Below, piece after piece: positions 32,555 through 42,122 of a DNA stretch of 64,000 bases (position 1 is its first letter; each line of letters begins with the position of its first letter). Below the pieces are notes generated by a model that was not told where the DNA came from, searched no databases, and was given only the letters and a program-made list of their open reading frames with translations. Source of the DNA: Globisporangium splendens. Its lineage: Eukaryota > Oomycota > Peronosporomycetes > Pythiales > Pythiaceae. Position numbers and translations under genes: made by a program. The DNA lies in NCBI GenBank assembly GCA_006386115.1, contig VFIW01000130.1, positions 1-64,000 of the forward strand, written 5' to 3'.

Positions 32555-33010
32555 TGTGTAGAGAGTGGGGGGGAGGGAGAGTGTCGAAGGGAGCTGCTTG
32601 AGGCCGAGCGCGCGTTTTCGGATATGGCGGCGGCTCGCATGGGACGCGCGCGCGTGTGTGCGCCGCCGAAAGTCGCAGCCATGGCGCAAACGCACCAACT
32701 TCCGTCCCATAAGAAAGATAGGAAGCACAGGTGTTTGCGCAAATCGAGGGTGTCGAAGTTGTCGGAAACAGAAGTACCGCAAGCACCAGTGTTATTGAAA
32801 GCGTCGAAAATGTCGATAAAGAGTTTCTTGCACTTGTCGCAAGCGCTGTCACTTCATCAAAGCGAGTTCAAACAAATCACGGGATCAGTTTTTATAAAAG
32901 AGGACTGTTCAATACAAAAAGCTAGCACGAAGGCTGAGAGGACGCGGCTGCTTTCAATAGCAGCCCCTCAGCTACCATTTGGTTGCACATTCCGCATTTG
33001 AACCCTAAAA

Positions 33011-33609
33011 ATGGAGAAGTTTGTGCTGCGCGGACAGGAAGCAGCGGCGCTGCATGCGCAACAGCAGAGTCTCCTCAGCGGCAACGACAGGCATCGGCTG
33101 CGGCAGACCACGATCGCCGACGGCGCCAAAGTGGTGCGTGTGTGCGTGCATGTTCGTCTCTCTGTCAATCTCTCACTCGGCATAAATGGCTGACAAAAAT
33201 GCAAACACGCATGCGCAGGTCGTTGAGGAGATGGTGCAGTATCTGAAAGACGAGCTCGATGACGCAAAGACGACAGCCAACATGGTGAGCATCCTGGATG
33301 CGCTGGAGAAGCACTACATCTCGCTCGAGATGCTCGAGAAAACGCGCATCGGCGTGTCGCTGTCGCGCTTGCAGCGCCGCGCCGAGTCAGGTGCGTGAGC
33401 AAGACCGTTCAAGCATGAAGCGCATGCTGGGATATAACTAACGAGCTAATGTATGCGTTTGCTTTATGCACTGTTGTTGTTGTGATGGCATAGAGGAGGT
33501 GCGGACCCGCGCGACGCTGTTGCTGCGCATGTGGAAGGCGCGCGCAAAGAAAGCGATGCGGCGGCGCGCGAAACGCGTGGAGACGTATGGCCGCAACTTC
33601 GCCGATTGA
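33011..33609 (+). CDS. Small TFIIS N-terminal (LW) domain protein
   Basis: Exons 33011-33133, 33219-33390 and 33494-33609; introns of 85 and 103 bases. The total of 411 bases gives 136 residues. The protein is essentially one TFIIS N-terminal domain: SILDALEKHYISLEML, then EKTRIGVSLSRLQRRAE, and RATLLLRMWKARAKKAM with the conserved Leu-Trp pair as LLRMWK. Such domains, found in TFIIS, Elongin A, Med26 and IWS1, dock onto disordered TND-interacting motifs of transcription elongation factors. No zinc ribbon or central domain follows, so it is not TFIIS itself. Divergent from isopropylmalate dehydrogenase; the ATGs are 456 bases apart. Confidence 0.85.
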
Positions 33610-33803
33610 TCGACAGCATAGCATTTATACACAAGACAAAGACACACAGGACACCATCGTCCCGAGTGCGGTACACTATCTGAGGCGTAATTTATTCCCC
33701 TTATCTTCACTTTCTCTCTCTCTTTCTCTCTTCATATAGCCCGCTGTTAGTTGTCGTTGTCGTTGCCACAACTGCCAAGTTGTCGCCATTGTGCTTGTTT
33801 TTG

Positions 33804-35523
33804 TTAGCTGTTAGTCCCAATCGGAAGCCCGAAGGACTTTGAGTGGAGCCAGCGGTAGAAGAGCGTGACGTCTTCTTTCACGAGGAAGCCCAAGAAGCTG
33901 AAGTACGCAACACCAGCGATCCCGAGCATCGTCAGACCCGTGGTGCTCAGGTTCATGCCTTCCAGATTCACGGCGATCAAGTACAAGTTGATCACACACA
34001 CGACGATGCCGAGCAGCCAGCCGACGACGATCGTGGTCATGCCGTTCGCGAATCGCGGTCCCATGATCTGCTTCGAGCTCGTGAACACGAGCACCGGCAG
34101 CAGCGCAAATGGGAGCTGGATCGATTGCAGCACATTCAGAAACTCGTCCATGCGGTCACTGTCTTCCGGGTGCTCCTGGCTCAGCATCGCGACAGCAAGC
34201 GCCGGCACAAGCGCGACGCAGCGCGTGAGCGCCACACGCTTCCACGGCGACAAGTGCAAATTCAAGAAGCCCTCCATGACAAATTGGCCAGCGTACGTGC
34301 CCGTCATCGTCGAACTCTGTCCTGCCGCGAGAAGTCCAATCGCCCAGATCACTTCGGCGTAGCCCCCAAGCATCTCACTCATTGCTTGGCCCGCTTGGGA
34401 TAATCCGATGCCTTGGCACATCCCCTGCTTGCCGTTCGCCAACGCGCAGCGACCGTACGTGGGACCATCGGCCGTGCCACCAGGAACACACGCGCTGTTG
34501 ACACCAAATGCGTCGTACGACGACGTGCAGTCCGGTGAGAAGAAGCCCTTCGAGAACACACCGAGGACCGCCAAGTTGATCAAAAACGACACAAACAGAG
34601 CGCCGCCGGACTCGATCGCAAAGTATTTGTTGGCTTCATGCACTTTGCGAGAGTTGCGCGGGTCAACTTGCCGCGTCTGGACCAGCGCCGAGTGCAAGAA
34701 GATATTGTGCGGCATGATCACAGCGCCAAGAATGCCGACGGCTTGCGTCACAGCGTAGCGCTCGACATGCGGCAGGAACCCCGTCGCAACGTCCAGCGTG
34801 TCGATGCCTCCACGCACAAAGTTGACGAAGAAACACACGAGCATGATCGCGATGAGCGCGACAAAGAACGCCTCGAGCTTGCGGATCCCGTAGCGATGCA
34901 GCAGCAGAAACGTAAACGTGTCCAAGCCCGTGATCTGCGATGTGCAAAGTATGATGTGCACACGCAAGTAACTGTGTGAGATAAAGCAATACTCAAGCAG
35001 TAGCATGTAAGCACAGAATGCAACAAAACGCACCAAGCAGCCAACCCAAAGTGGGAAGTTAAACAGGATCTGGAATGCAATCGCCGAGCCCAGCACTTCC
35101 TGGATGTCACTGCAAAATAGAGCCACGCGCACAGACACAAGCAGGGAGCGAGCGCGCTTCAGTTAGCTCTAGAATGCTCCTAGAAGGATAAGTTCGACAT
35201 GGCTCCAAACCTTCCCACAATCGCGATCTCAGTCATGATCCAGAGCACAAGCGACGCCCAGCGCGGGTACACTTTGGTGCACATTTCCGCGAGGTTCTTG
35301 CCCGTGACGACACCAAGACGCGCGGCCAGCACTTGCAGGAAGAACCCCATGACTGTCGCACCAAAGAGCACCCAGATGAGCTGGTACCCGCCGTACGCGC
35401 CTGCTTGCAGATCGCTTTCCAGGTTGCCAGGATCCACGTACGCAATGCTCATGAGCCAGCCCGGTCCCGCATACGCCCACAACGTGCGCCAACTACACAC
35501 AAAAAGAAAAAAGCACAGCATAT

Positions 35524-35561
<38 letters not shown>

Positions 35562-35843
35562 GAGAAATGCGCCGTCAGGCAACTACCTGAAGAAATCGGT
35601 TTCGTCGGGTGCCGAGACTTCGCCGATGGACAAAGCGAGTGCCTTGTTGACCACATCGTCGAAGCTCTCCTGGCGCTCGCGCGGCAGCAGCGCGTCCAGC
35701 TCCGTCGCACGCTCTTGAGTCACGTGCGGTGGCAGAGACGACGACGGCGGCGGTGGTGGTGCAGTCGTGACGGGTGCAGCGGGCGGCGCCATTTTGGAAA
35801 TGCGCGCAGTGCGAGCGAGCAGATCGCTTCGTGGTGGCGCCAT
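33804..35843 (-). CDS. NRAMP-type divalent metal transporter
   Basis: Proton-coupled importer of Mn/Fe and similar metals. Exons 35843-35587, 35492-35211, 35109-35034 and 34934-33804; introns of 94, 101 and 99 bases. The total of 1746 bases gives 581 residues. TM1 carries the metal-binding DPGN ([18 protein letters not shown]) and TM6 [12 protein letters not shown] with its Met. [13 protein letters not shown] and the [21 protein letters not shown] transport signature are intact. The cytosolic N-terminus of ~85 residues is Pro-rich ([11 protein letters not shown]). Intron 1 contains a long (AC)n microsatellite. Together with four nickel transporters upstream it makes a local group of metal transporters. 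Confidence 0.93.
35528..35560 (+). repeat. (AC)16 microsatellite in NRAMP intron 1
   Basis: Uninterrupted AC dinucleotide run of about 32 bases, lying within the 94-base intron. Length changes here could affect splicing, since the run makes up a third of the intron. Confidence 0.95.
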
Positions 35844-36148
35844 AAGCAATTGCTTCAAGATTGCACAGTGGAAGTCTCTTCATCCAGCCTTTGCCGGATG
35901 TGGCGCGAAGGTTGCGTCACGCGAGTGTGACAATTCTCTAATTTGATATTCGCAAGTGTGTCGAAGTGGACGATAAAGAGGGTTAGGCGTCGAGATTCAA
36001 TTGTGGTAGATTCGGTGAATGTGATGCGAAGGTCGCTTGAAGGGAACGATCAAGCTTGTGTTTTGACAAGATCCCGTCAAAAAAACAACAACAAGCATTT
36101 GTCCAAAATCGATAGTGGCGAACTCTACCCTAGTTATTCTCTAAATTG
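35844..36148. other. NRAMP 5' region, no gene seen
   Basis: Sits between the NRAMP start and the retroelement relic. It contains no recognisable feature beyond an A-rich stretch at about 36079-36092. Confidence 0.5.
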
Positions 36149-39022
36149 CTAGTTTGCCTGAGAACAGAACTGACGGGTTGAGAAATGCGGAACGATCACT
36201 GCGTTGATGCGATGCACGATTGGAATCATCACCTCAACGTACTCCATCAGCAACAAAAATCGGTCAAGTAAATCAGTCGCAGCACGTCTTGCGCAATTGT
36301 AGCCGCTCAGATGACGGACAGGACGCCGCAAGTTGCATGTTGTCGGAGGTTCGTGTGGGTGCCAACAGCGTCGAAGGGTTCGCCCACATGTGTGTTGCTG
36401 CTGTTGACAGCGCATTGGGGGTACAATTAGTTCTAATGCTGTGTTTCGCGGTAGGATCGCTTTCATCCGCAGGAGGCTCGACCAGCTGGCATGGGATTGG
36501 AGTTTCGAAGTCGTTGGCGTGGTCAGCACTGCATACGCAGTGATTTGCACTTTTGAATTGGCTGACGCATTCGTTTTGTGTACCAATCCGCAGTTGGCAG
36601 TCTCTTTGAGGTACTTGAGCACGTCGGTACCTATCCCACAATGTGCGCGAGTGTAGCAGCTCAAAGACTTGCTGAGGACTCTCACTGTGTTGGCAATGTC
36701 AGGTCGTGTACACTTGACCAGATATTGCAGCGATCCAACCAGTTGGCGGTATGGTATATCCTTTCTGTTCACATCACTCCCATACGGTAGTTCTGGTCTG
36801 CGCGGGTTGCACTTTTCGTTCATTGGAACTCTTGAGCTGGCGCTGTCTTGAACGCCAAACTGACGCAGCACCTTGTCAACATATGCTTGCTGCGAGATGG
36901 TCATGATGTCGCCATCGTGGTGTATCTCCATGGCCAAAAGATGCTTGACTTCTCCTAAATCCTTCAATTTGTATTCTTTTTCAAGAGCCGTAATCACGAA
37001 ATCAACGTTCTTTGGGTGCGCATTGATGAACAGCCACTTGATGAGATAACCAGTTGCGTCAGGAACGCATATGTGACCATCTCTGGTAAGTAACTCACGA
37101 TCGTCCATCGATAGACCTGCAGGTTGTTGCTGAATGTGTGTTTGTTGAACTCGTTTAAATTTTGCTACTGTTGGGCATACAAATGGCGCATCATTCAGTG
37201 GACGAACCATTGCCATGTTTACAGCTCTGAGGTCTGCTCGTGCACGGCGCTTCATGGGCGTACTGGTTTGGAGTTGGATAGTGGTGGTTGGACCCGCCCA
37301 ACGCGAAACCATGTCGGCCATACGTTTTGCTCACCCTCGATGTGCTCTCTTGTGTACCGATGTGCCGTAATTGCCGAAGACCATCGCAGGAGTTTACCCT
37401 GTACATGTCTTTTGAGTTCATGCACCTGTGCGAACACGTGTATCAAATTGCAGTGGCCACAGAACATACGGAACCCCGATTTCCGCATGGCCAAATACTG
37501 CTTGTGCGTGCATGCGTAGACAATAGGAAAAGCCTCTTTTTCAATCGCGGTCCAGTTCAATTGCGGCCAGTGAATGAACCTCCCATGCTTAAGAGCAGCT
37601 CGTGTTTTTGTTCACTAACTGTCTTTGCCACTGACTATCGTTGCAATTGTGTTTTCATAATTGCTCATCCGACCTCCGAAGCATCGGTAAAGAGGCACAG
37701 GTCGCGTCATTAGCAGGATGAGCAAGCGCGAACGCGTTTGATAAAAGCGTTTTTGCATTGACAGAGCCCATATTTTCTGCTGGTGTCAAGGCGAGTTCAA
37801 TATGTGCAGCTGCCTTTTTGTGCACTGATCGGACGTTCTTGTACCGGTCGAATTGCTCTTGCGTAATCGACCAGCGAATCGCGCATTCAATTTGTTGCAC
37901 ATACAAATTGCTGTGACTCTGCTGCTGTGGTTAGGCAAGGCATTCCTTGGAATGCTTTAATCTGTTCTGGGTCGTGTCTGATTCCGTTTGCATCAGTTAT
38001 TTTTCCACACCACAGCACTGACGTTTGAAACAGGCTTGTCTTCTTCACGTTCGCCTTGAGACCGCAGTGATCGAGCAGTCCAAGAAACTCTTCAATGTTC
38101 TTGAGGCACGTGTCGATAGAATCAGCAAAAAGCAGTGCATCGTCGCTCTACACTGACAATTTCGTGTACAAAATGTTTGTAAACACTGCTCCATTGTATT
38201 TTTGAAAAGCAATGGCGGTGTCGCAGCACCACTGTGAAACCCTTGTTGGCGTGAACACTTTTTCATCTGTGACGTACGAGAGGGTTTCTTGACTGTCTTT
38301 GGCAAGGATCAATTGCCAAAACCCCACGAAGAAATCGAAGATAGTCAAAAATTGCTTGCCCTTGATATACTCCAGAACAGTGTGCGATTTTGGCACAACA
38401 CCCATGATGGGTTCAGTCATTGCATTCCCTCCCGCAGTCATTGGTTTGCCTGAATTCGTTCTCGCCTTTTGGCTTCTTTACAGGCACCACGGGGAACGTC
38501 CATCTACTTGTATTATCCTCACACACCCAGCCAAGACGACAGAGCTCAGCATTGCATTTGCGCAGAAACTGTCTCTGTGTTGGCGAGTACTTGCGCACTT
38601 TACGTCTGTGTGGACGTACATCCCCTTAAGTCATATCTGATGTGGCTCCACACGTGCTGGAGGATCCTGGTCCACGGTCAGTCGCCACACGTCAAATCTG
38701 CAGACTAACCCGATCAATGCCTGTCAGGAAAACCTGCCGCCATTGCTCGACTCGCCAGATCATCAACCACCAACCGAAGGTCATCATTCAAGTTCACATT
38801 CGAGTTGTCTTGGACATCAAATTCAATATAGTCATCCAGCCCATCATCATCATGATCTGTGCAGCTCACCAGTTGCTCACTCCGACAGTCCATGTCAATC
38901 CCCAAGACAAGCAGGCGCATCCTTACATATGCAATGGCCATATTCCGATTGGGCACGTGATGGAAATGGAAAGTCTCATTTGGATAAGCCAGCCAAAGAC
39001 ACCTAGGTTTGATTTTGCACAA
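36149..39022 (-). mobile_element. Decayed LTR-retrotransposon relic: Ty3/gypsy pol fused to Ty1/copia RT fragment
   Basis: Read on the minus strand from 39022: an aspartate-rich pre-RT region and LVVDDLASRAMAAGFP, then gypsy reverse transcriptase fragments (KYSPTQRQFLRKCNAELCRLGW, TSRWTFPVVPVKKPK near 38.5 kb). YIKGKQFLTIFDFFVGFWQL and SYVTDEKVFTPTRV lie near 38.3 kb. Gypsy RNase H (EKEAFPIVYACT, GKLLRW, EHIEGEQNVW) is at about 37.5-37.3 kb, and the following linker runs to about 37.01 kb. Many frameshifts and stops separate these. From about 37010 down, the frame becomes Ty1/copia: EYKLKDLGEVKHLLAMEI, YVDKVLRQFG, DIPYRQLVGSLQYLVKCTRP, VLKYLKETANCGL. The gypsy-to-copia switch is inside one open frame. 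No LTRs are recognisable at the ends. Everything is non-functional. Confidence 0.8.
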
Positions 39023-39552
39023 AACAACAATGAAAATGTTGTGTTTGGACTGTTGGTAATTTTGAAAATTATCGAGAACAAGGACGGGAGTTGGTTGGAG
39101 ATGGGTTGTCTTTTTTGTTGTTTTGGTTGCGTTAAGTTCTCACTGGAGCATTGCAAGAATTGCGTTCCTTGCACACAACCCGCACATTACGGCAGCTCAT
39201 CAAAGTTTGAATTTGCTTGACCAAACTTGCCACTGGATTATTTGGAAGCCTCTTTGCAATCGGTTAATGCTGTCGCCGGTTCTGAGTGTTGACAAGATCC
39301 ATTGTTTCACTGATGAAATGCAGTGGTCGAAAAGCAGAACACATGTCCAAAATGTCTCAATGATGGAAAACTGTACCTTATCGAGTCTCGGAATTGATAT
39401 CCATCCCGTAAATATCCGTAAAAGAGATCTTGAAAAGATCAGTCTCCGCAGGTAACGTGAAGGTCGTTCGAACGTATGGTGCCATTGAGTTCGGAATGTG
39501 TGTCAATTAATGCTGTTGGCATCGAGCACCTTCGAAGGACAAAGGAGTCAAT
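39023..39552. other. Intergenic before PRMT7
   Basis: AT-richer, with no supported gene; probably includes the promoter of the methyltransferase. Confidence 0.5.
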
Positions 39553-41859
39553 ATGTACGCCGGTGTGGACAAGTACGGCGGCGCCGTCGTCGGCGAAGGA
39601 CAGCCTGACGGCACAGCACCAGCGACTGGGAGCGCTGCCACTGGCCTGTCGCTAGAAGAAGCTGTGGAGACTGCGGCGGCGGAGGAGACGGTGGTCGTGG
39701 ACGTGCCGTACTCGTACTATGAGGATGACACCGACGAGAGCTCGCTGGTCACCGGCACGTCGCAGGTGCTGCTCACGGCACAGCTGAACCCCGAGGCCGG
39801 CGGGCTCATGTGGGTCGAGCAGGAGAGCTCTCAGGACGCGTACAAGAACGTGGTCGCGATGTCGCAGATGACGTCCATGCTGCGCGACCTGGACCGCAAT
39901 CGGTGCTACGAGCTTGGCATCAAAGGCGCCATCGAGCGCTTCATTGCGCGCCACAAGAGAGCGCCGATTGTCCTGGATATTGGCACGGGTACGGGTCTTC
40001 TGTCCATGTTTGCTGCGACCCACGGCGCGGAGCACGTGTACGCGTGCGAGATGTTCAAGCCCATGGCGGACATCGCCGAGAACGTGACGAAGGCGAACCA
40101 CCCGGACAAGATCACCGTGTTTGCCTTGCGCTCGACTGATTTGATTGTTGCGTCAGAGGAGAATGGCGGTGTTGGCCACTTGCCTCGTCGTGCTGATATG
40201 CTCGTGTCGGAGCTCTTCGACTCGATCTTGCTGGGCGAAGCGGTAATTCCTGTGGTGCGCCATGCGATCGAGCACTTGCTCGTGCCCGATGCCGCGATCC
40301 TCCCGGAACGCGCGATGGTGTTTGCGCACGTCGTGCAGAACGAACAGATCTACCGCCTCAACAGCGTCTCGGGTCAATACTTGAATGACCAGCAAGCGCG
40401 GTTGGCGCGGAACGATGCGGCGTGGGAGTGTACGGGTGGGAAGCCAGCGTTGCCGTTGCATTATCGCGCATTGGAGCCGCAGTCAACGCCACTGACGAAT
40501 GTGACGCCTGTGCTTTCGTTTGATTTTACGAAGCCCATTGCGTCGGCGACTACGTACCAGGAAACCGTCGTGAACGCCGTCGCGAGTGGCGATGTGCATG
40601 CGGTCGTGATGTGGTGGGAAGTGAGCTTCGGGGATGACACTGAGAGCAGCATCGTGTACTCGACCAAGCCTGGCGTGCAAAACTGGCAAGACCACTGGGT
40701 CCCTGTTGTGTTCCCATTGACGGAGCGCGTGCATGTGAACGCATCGGATGCCGTCGTGCTTCGCGCACACCACGATGATCTTCACATCTGGTTTGACGTC
40801 GAGTTACAAGAACAGCCGCAAGCGCAATTGTCATCCCCATCGAAGAAGAAGATGAAGCAGCAGGTGCAGCGCGAGAAGATGCCATGCACGTGTGGGCTTC
40901 ACCTCGTGAGCAACGCCGAGCGCATCGCGATGCTTTCTGATTCGACACGAACGAGTACGTTCAATGCGGCGATCGCGTACGCCATCGCGACCTTAAAGCA
41001 GCGCAAAGCAGACCAGCAGCAAGACAACGAAGACTTGGCGTGCCTGGATATCAGCGATGGCTCGTTGTGTGCGCTGCTCGCGGCGTCGCATGGCGTCGCC
41101 AACGTGACGTCCGTGGAGTCGAAAGACGTGTCGGCGCGCATCTTCCAGCAGATTTTTGACAATCAACCGGCAGCTTCCGAGAACCAAGTCGAGGTGCTCT
41201 GCTGCGGCTGCAAGGGGTTGCTCCCAGACCACCTCCAGGGCGGCAAACCCGTGGATCTGCTGCTTGGCGAGCCGTTCTACTATTCGATGCAGAATCTGCC
41301 GCTCTGGCAAGCGTTCAACTTTTGGCTTCGTCGCTCGGCGGTGACGCCTGCACTGGTCCCACATGCTTTGGTTCTGCCTGCACGCGCGCGGGTATGTGCG
41401 CTCGCTGTGCGCTTCGAGCACCTGCACGAGTGCTTTGGCGCCGTCGGCAATGTCTCTGGGTACGACCACTCGTACTTTGATCAGTTCCAGGAATCGTACT
41501 ACACGCGGAACTTCCCGTTCCCCGTGTACATGTACCCGTACGAGGCTGTGTCGGAGGTGCTGACTCTCGCGACATGCGAGTACCAGAGCATCGCCGAGAG
41601 CGTGTTTACGGAGCTGACGACGGAGTTGCCGCAGGAGCCGAACGGCGTGATCGTCTGGGTCCAGTACGCGCTGGACACCGAGGAAAAGCATGTCGTGGCC
41701 ACGGGACCAGCCGCGATCCACTCGAAGCAGCTTGTACGGTTCCTTCCACCTTCTGCTGCTACAACAGCGGAAGAAAGCGCCACCAAAGTCTCCCTGCAGT
41801 CGCGGTTCCACTTCAATGCGCTCGAAGGCACGATCAACGTGGACTTTGCGATCGTTTAA
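39553..41859 (+). CDS. PRMT7: Protein arginine methyltransferase 7
   Basis: Type III arginine methyltransferase making monomethylarginine with S-adenosylmethionine. 768 residues in one exon, ATG at 39553. There are two tandem methyltransferase modules. The N-terminal module (about 75-420) has motif I VLDIGTGTGLLSM near 139, EMFKPMAD, and the double-E-type loop SELFDSILLGEAVIP near 217. The second module (about 450-760) is weaker (LACLDISDGSLCALL at the place of motif I, LLGEPFYYS in place of the double-E loop), as expected for the inactive C-terminal half in this family. The first ~70 residues are low complexity and acidic. No intron or lesion is seen. Confidence 0.93.
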   Translation: MYAGVDKYGGAVVGEGQPDGTAPATGSAATGLSLEEAVETAAAEETVVVDVPYSYYEDDTDESSLVTGTSQVLLTAQLNPEAGGLMWVEQESSQDAYKNVVAMSQMTSMLRDLDRNRCYELGIKGAIERFIARHKRAPIVLDIGTGTGLLSMFAATHGAEHVYACEMFKPMADIAENVTKANHPDKITVFALRSTDLIVASEENGGVGHLPRRADMLVSELFDSILLGEAVIPVVRHAIEHLLVPDAAILPERAMVFAHVVQNEQIYRLNSVSGQYLNDQQARLARNDAAWECTGGKPALPLHYRALEPQSTPLTNVTPVLSFDFTKPIASATTYQETVVNAVASGDVHAVVMWWEVSFGDDTESSIVYSTKPGVQNWQDHWVPVVFPLTERVHVNASDAVVLRAHHDDLHIWFDVELQEQPQAQLSSPSKKKMKQQVQREKMPCTCGLHLVSNAERIAMLSDSTRTSTFNAAIAYAIATLKQRKADQQQDNEDLACLDISDGSLCALLAASHGVANVTSVESKDVSARIFQQIFDNQPAASENQVEVLCCGCKGLLPDHLQGGKPVDLLLGEPFYYSMQNLPLWQAFNFWLRRSAVTPALVPHALVLPARARVCALAVRFEHLHECFGAVGNVSGYDHSYFDQFQESYYTRNFPFPVYMYPYEAVSEVLTLATCEYQSIAESVFTELTTELPQEPNGVIVWVQYALDTEEKHVVATGPAAIHSKQLVRFLPPSAATTAEESATKVSLQSRFHFNALEGTINVDFAIV

Positions 41860-42122
41860 TGTCGAAGCGAGTGTGCGAAGAAGCAAGTAGAAATAGGAGA
41901 TGAATAGATAGGCATGCTCAGATGGAAAAGGCATCGCTTGTAGCTGCTGGTTTGACTGAATAGAGATAGATACTCGAGACAGGAGTTTATACACACGCAC
42001 AAGAACGTTGGGTCAAACTGCTTTATTTTTTCACATGCGCTTACGAATTGGGGGATTTGTAGCTCCCCAGTCGAGGCCACACACAACCTTTGCCGCTGCT
42101 GCAGACTGCCAAGACGCGCTCT

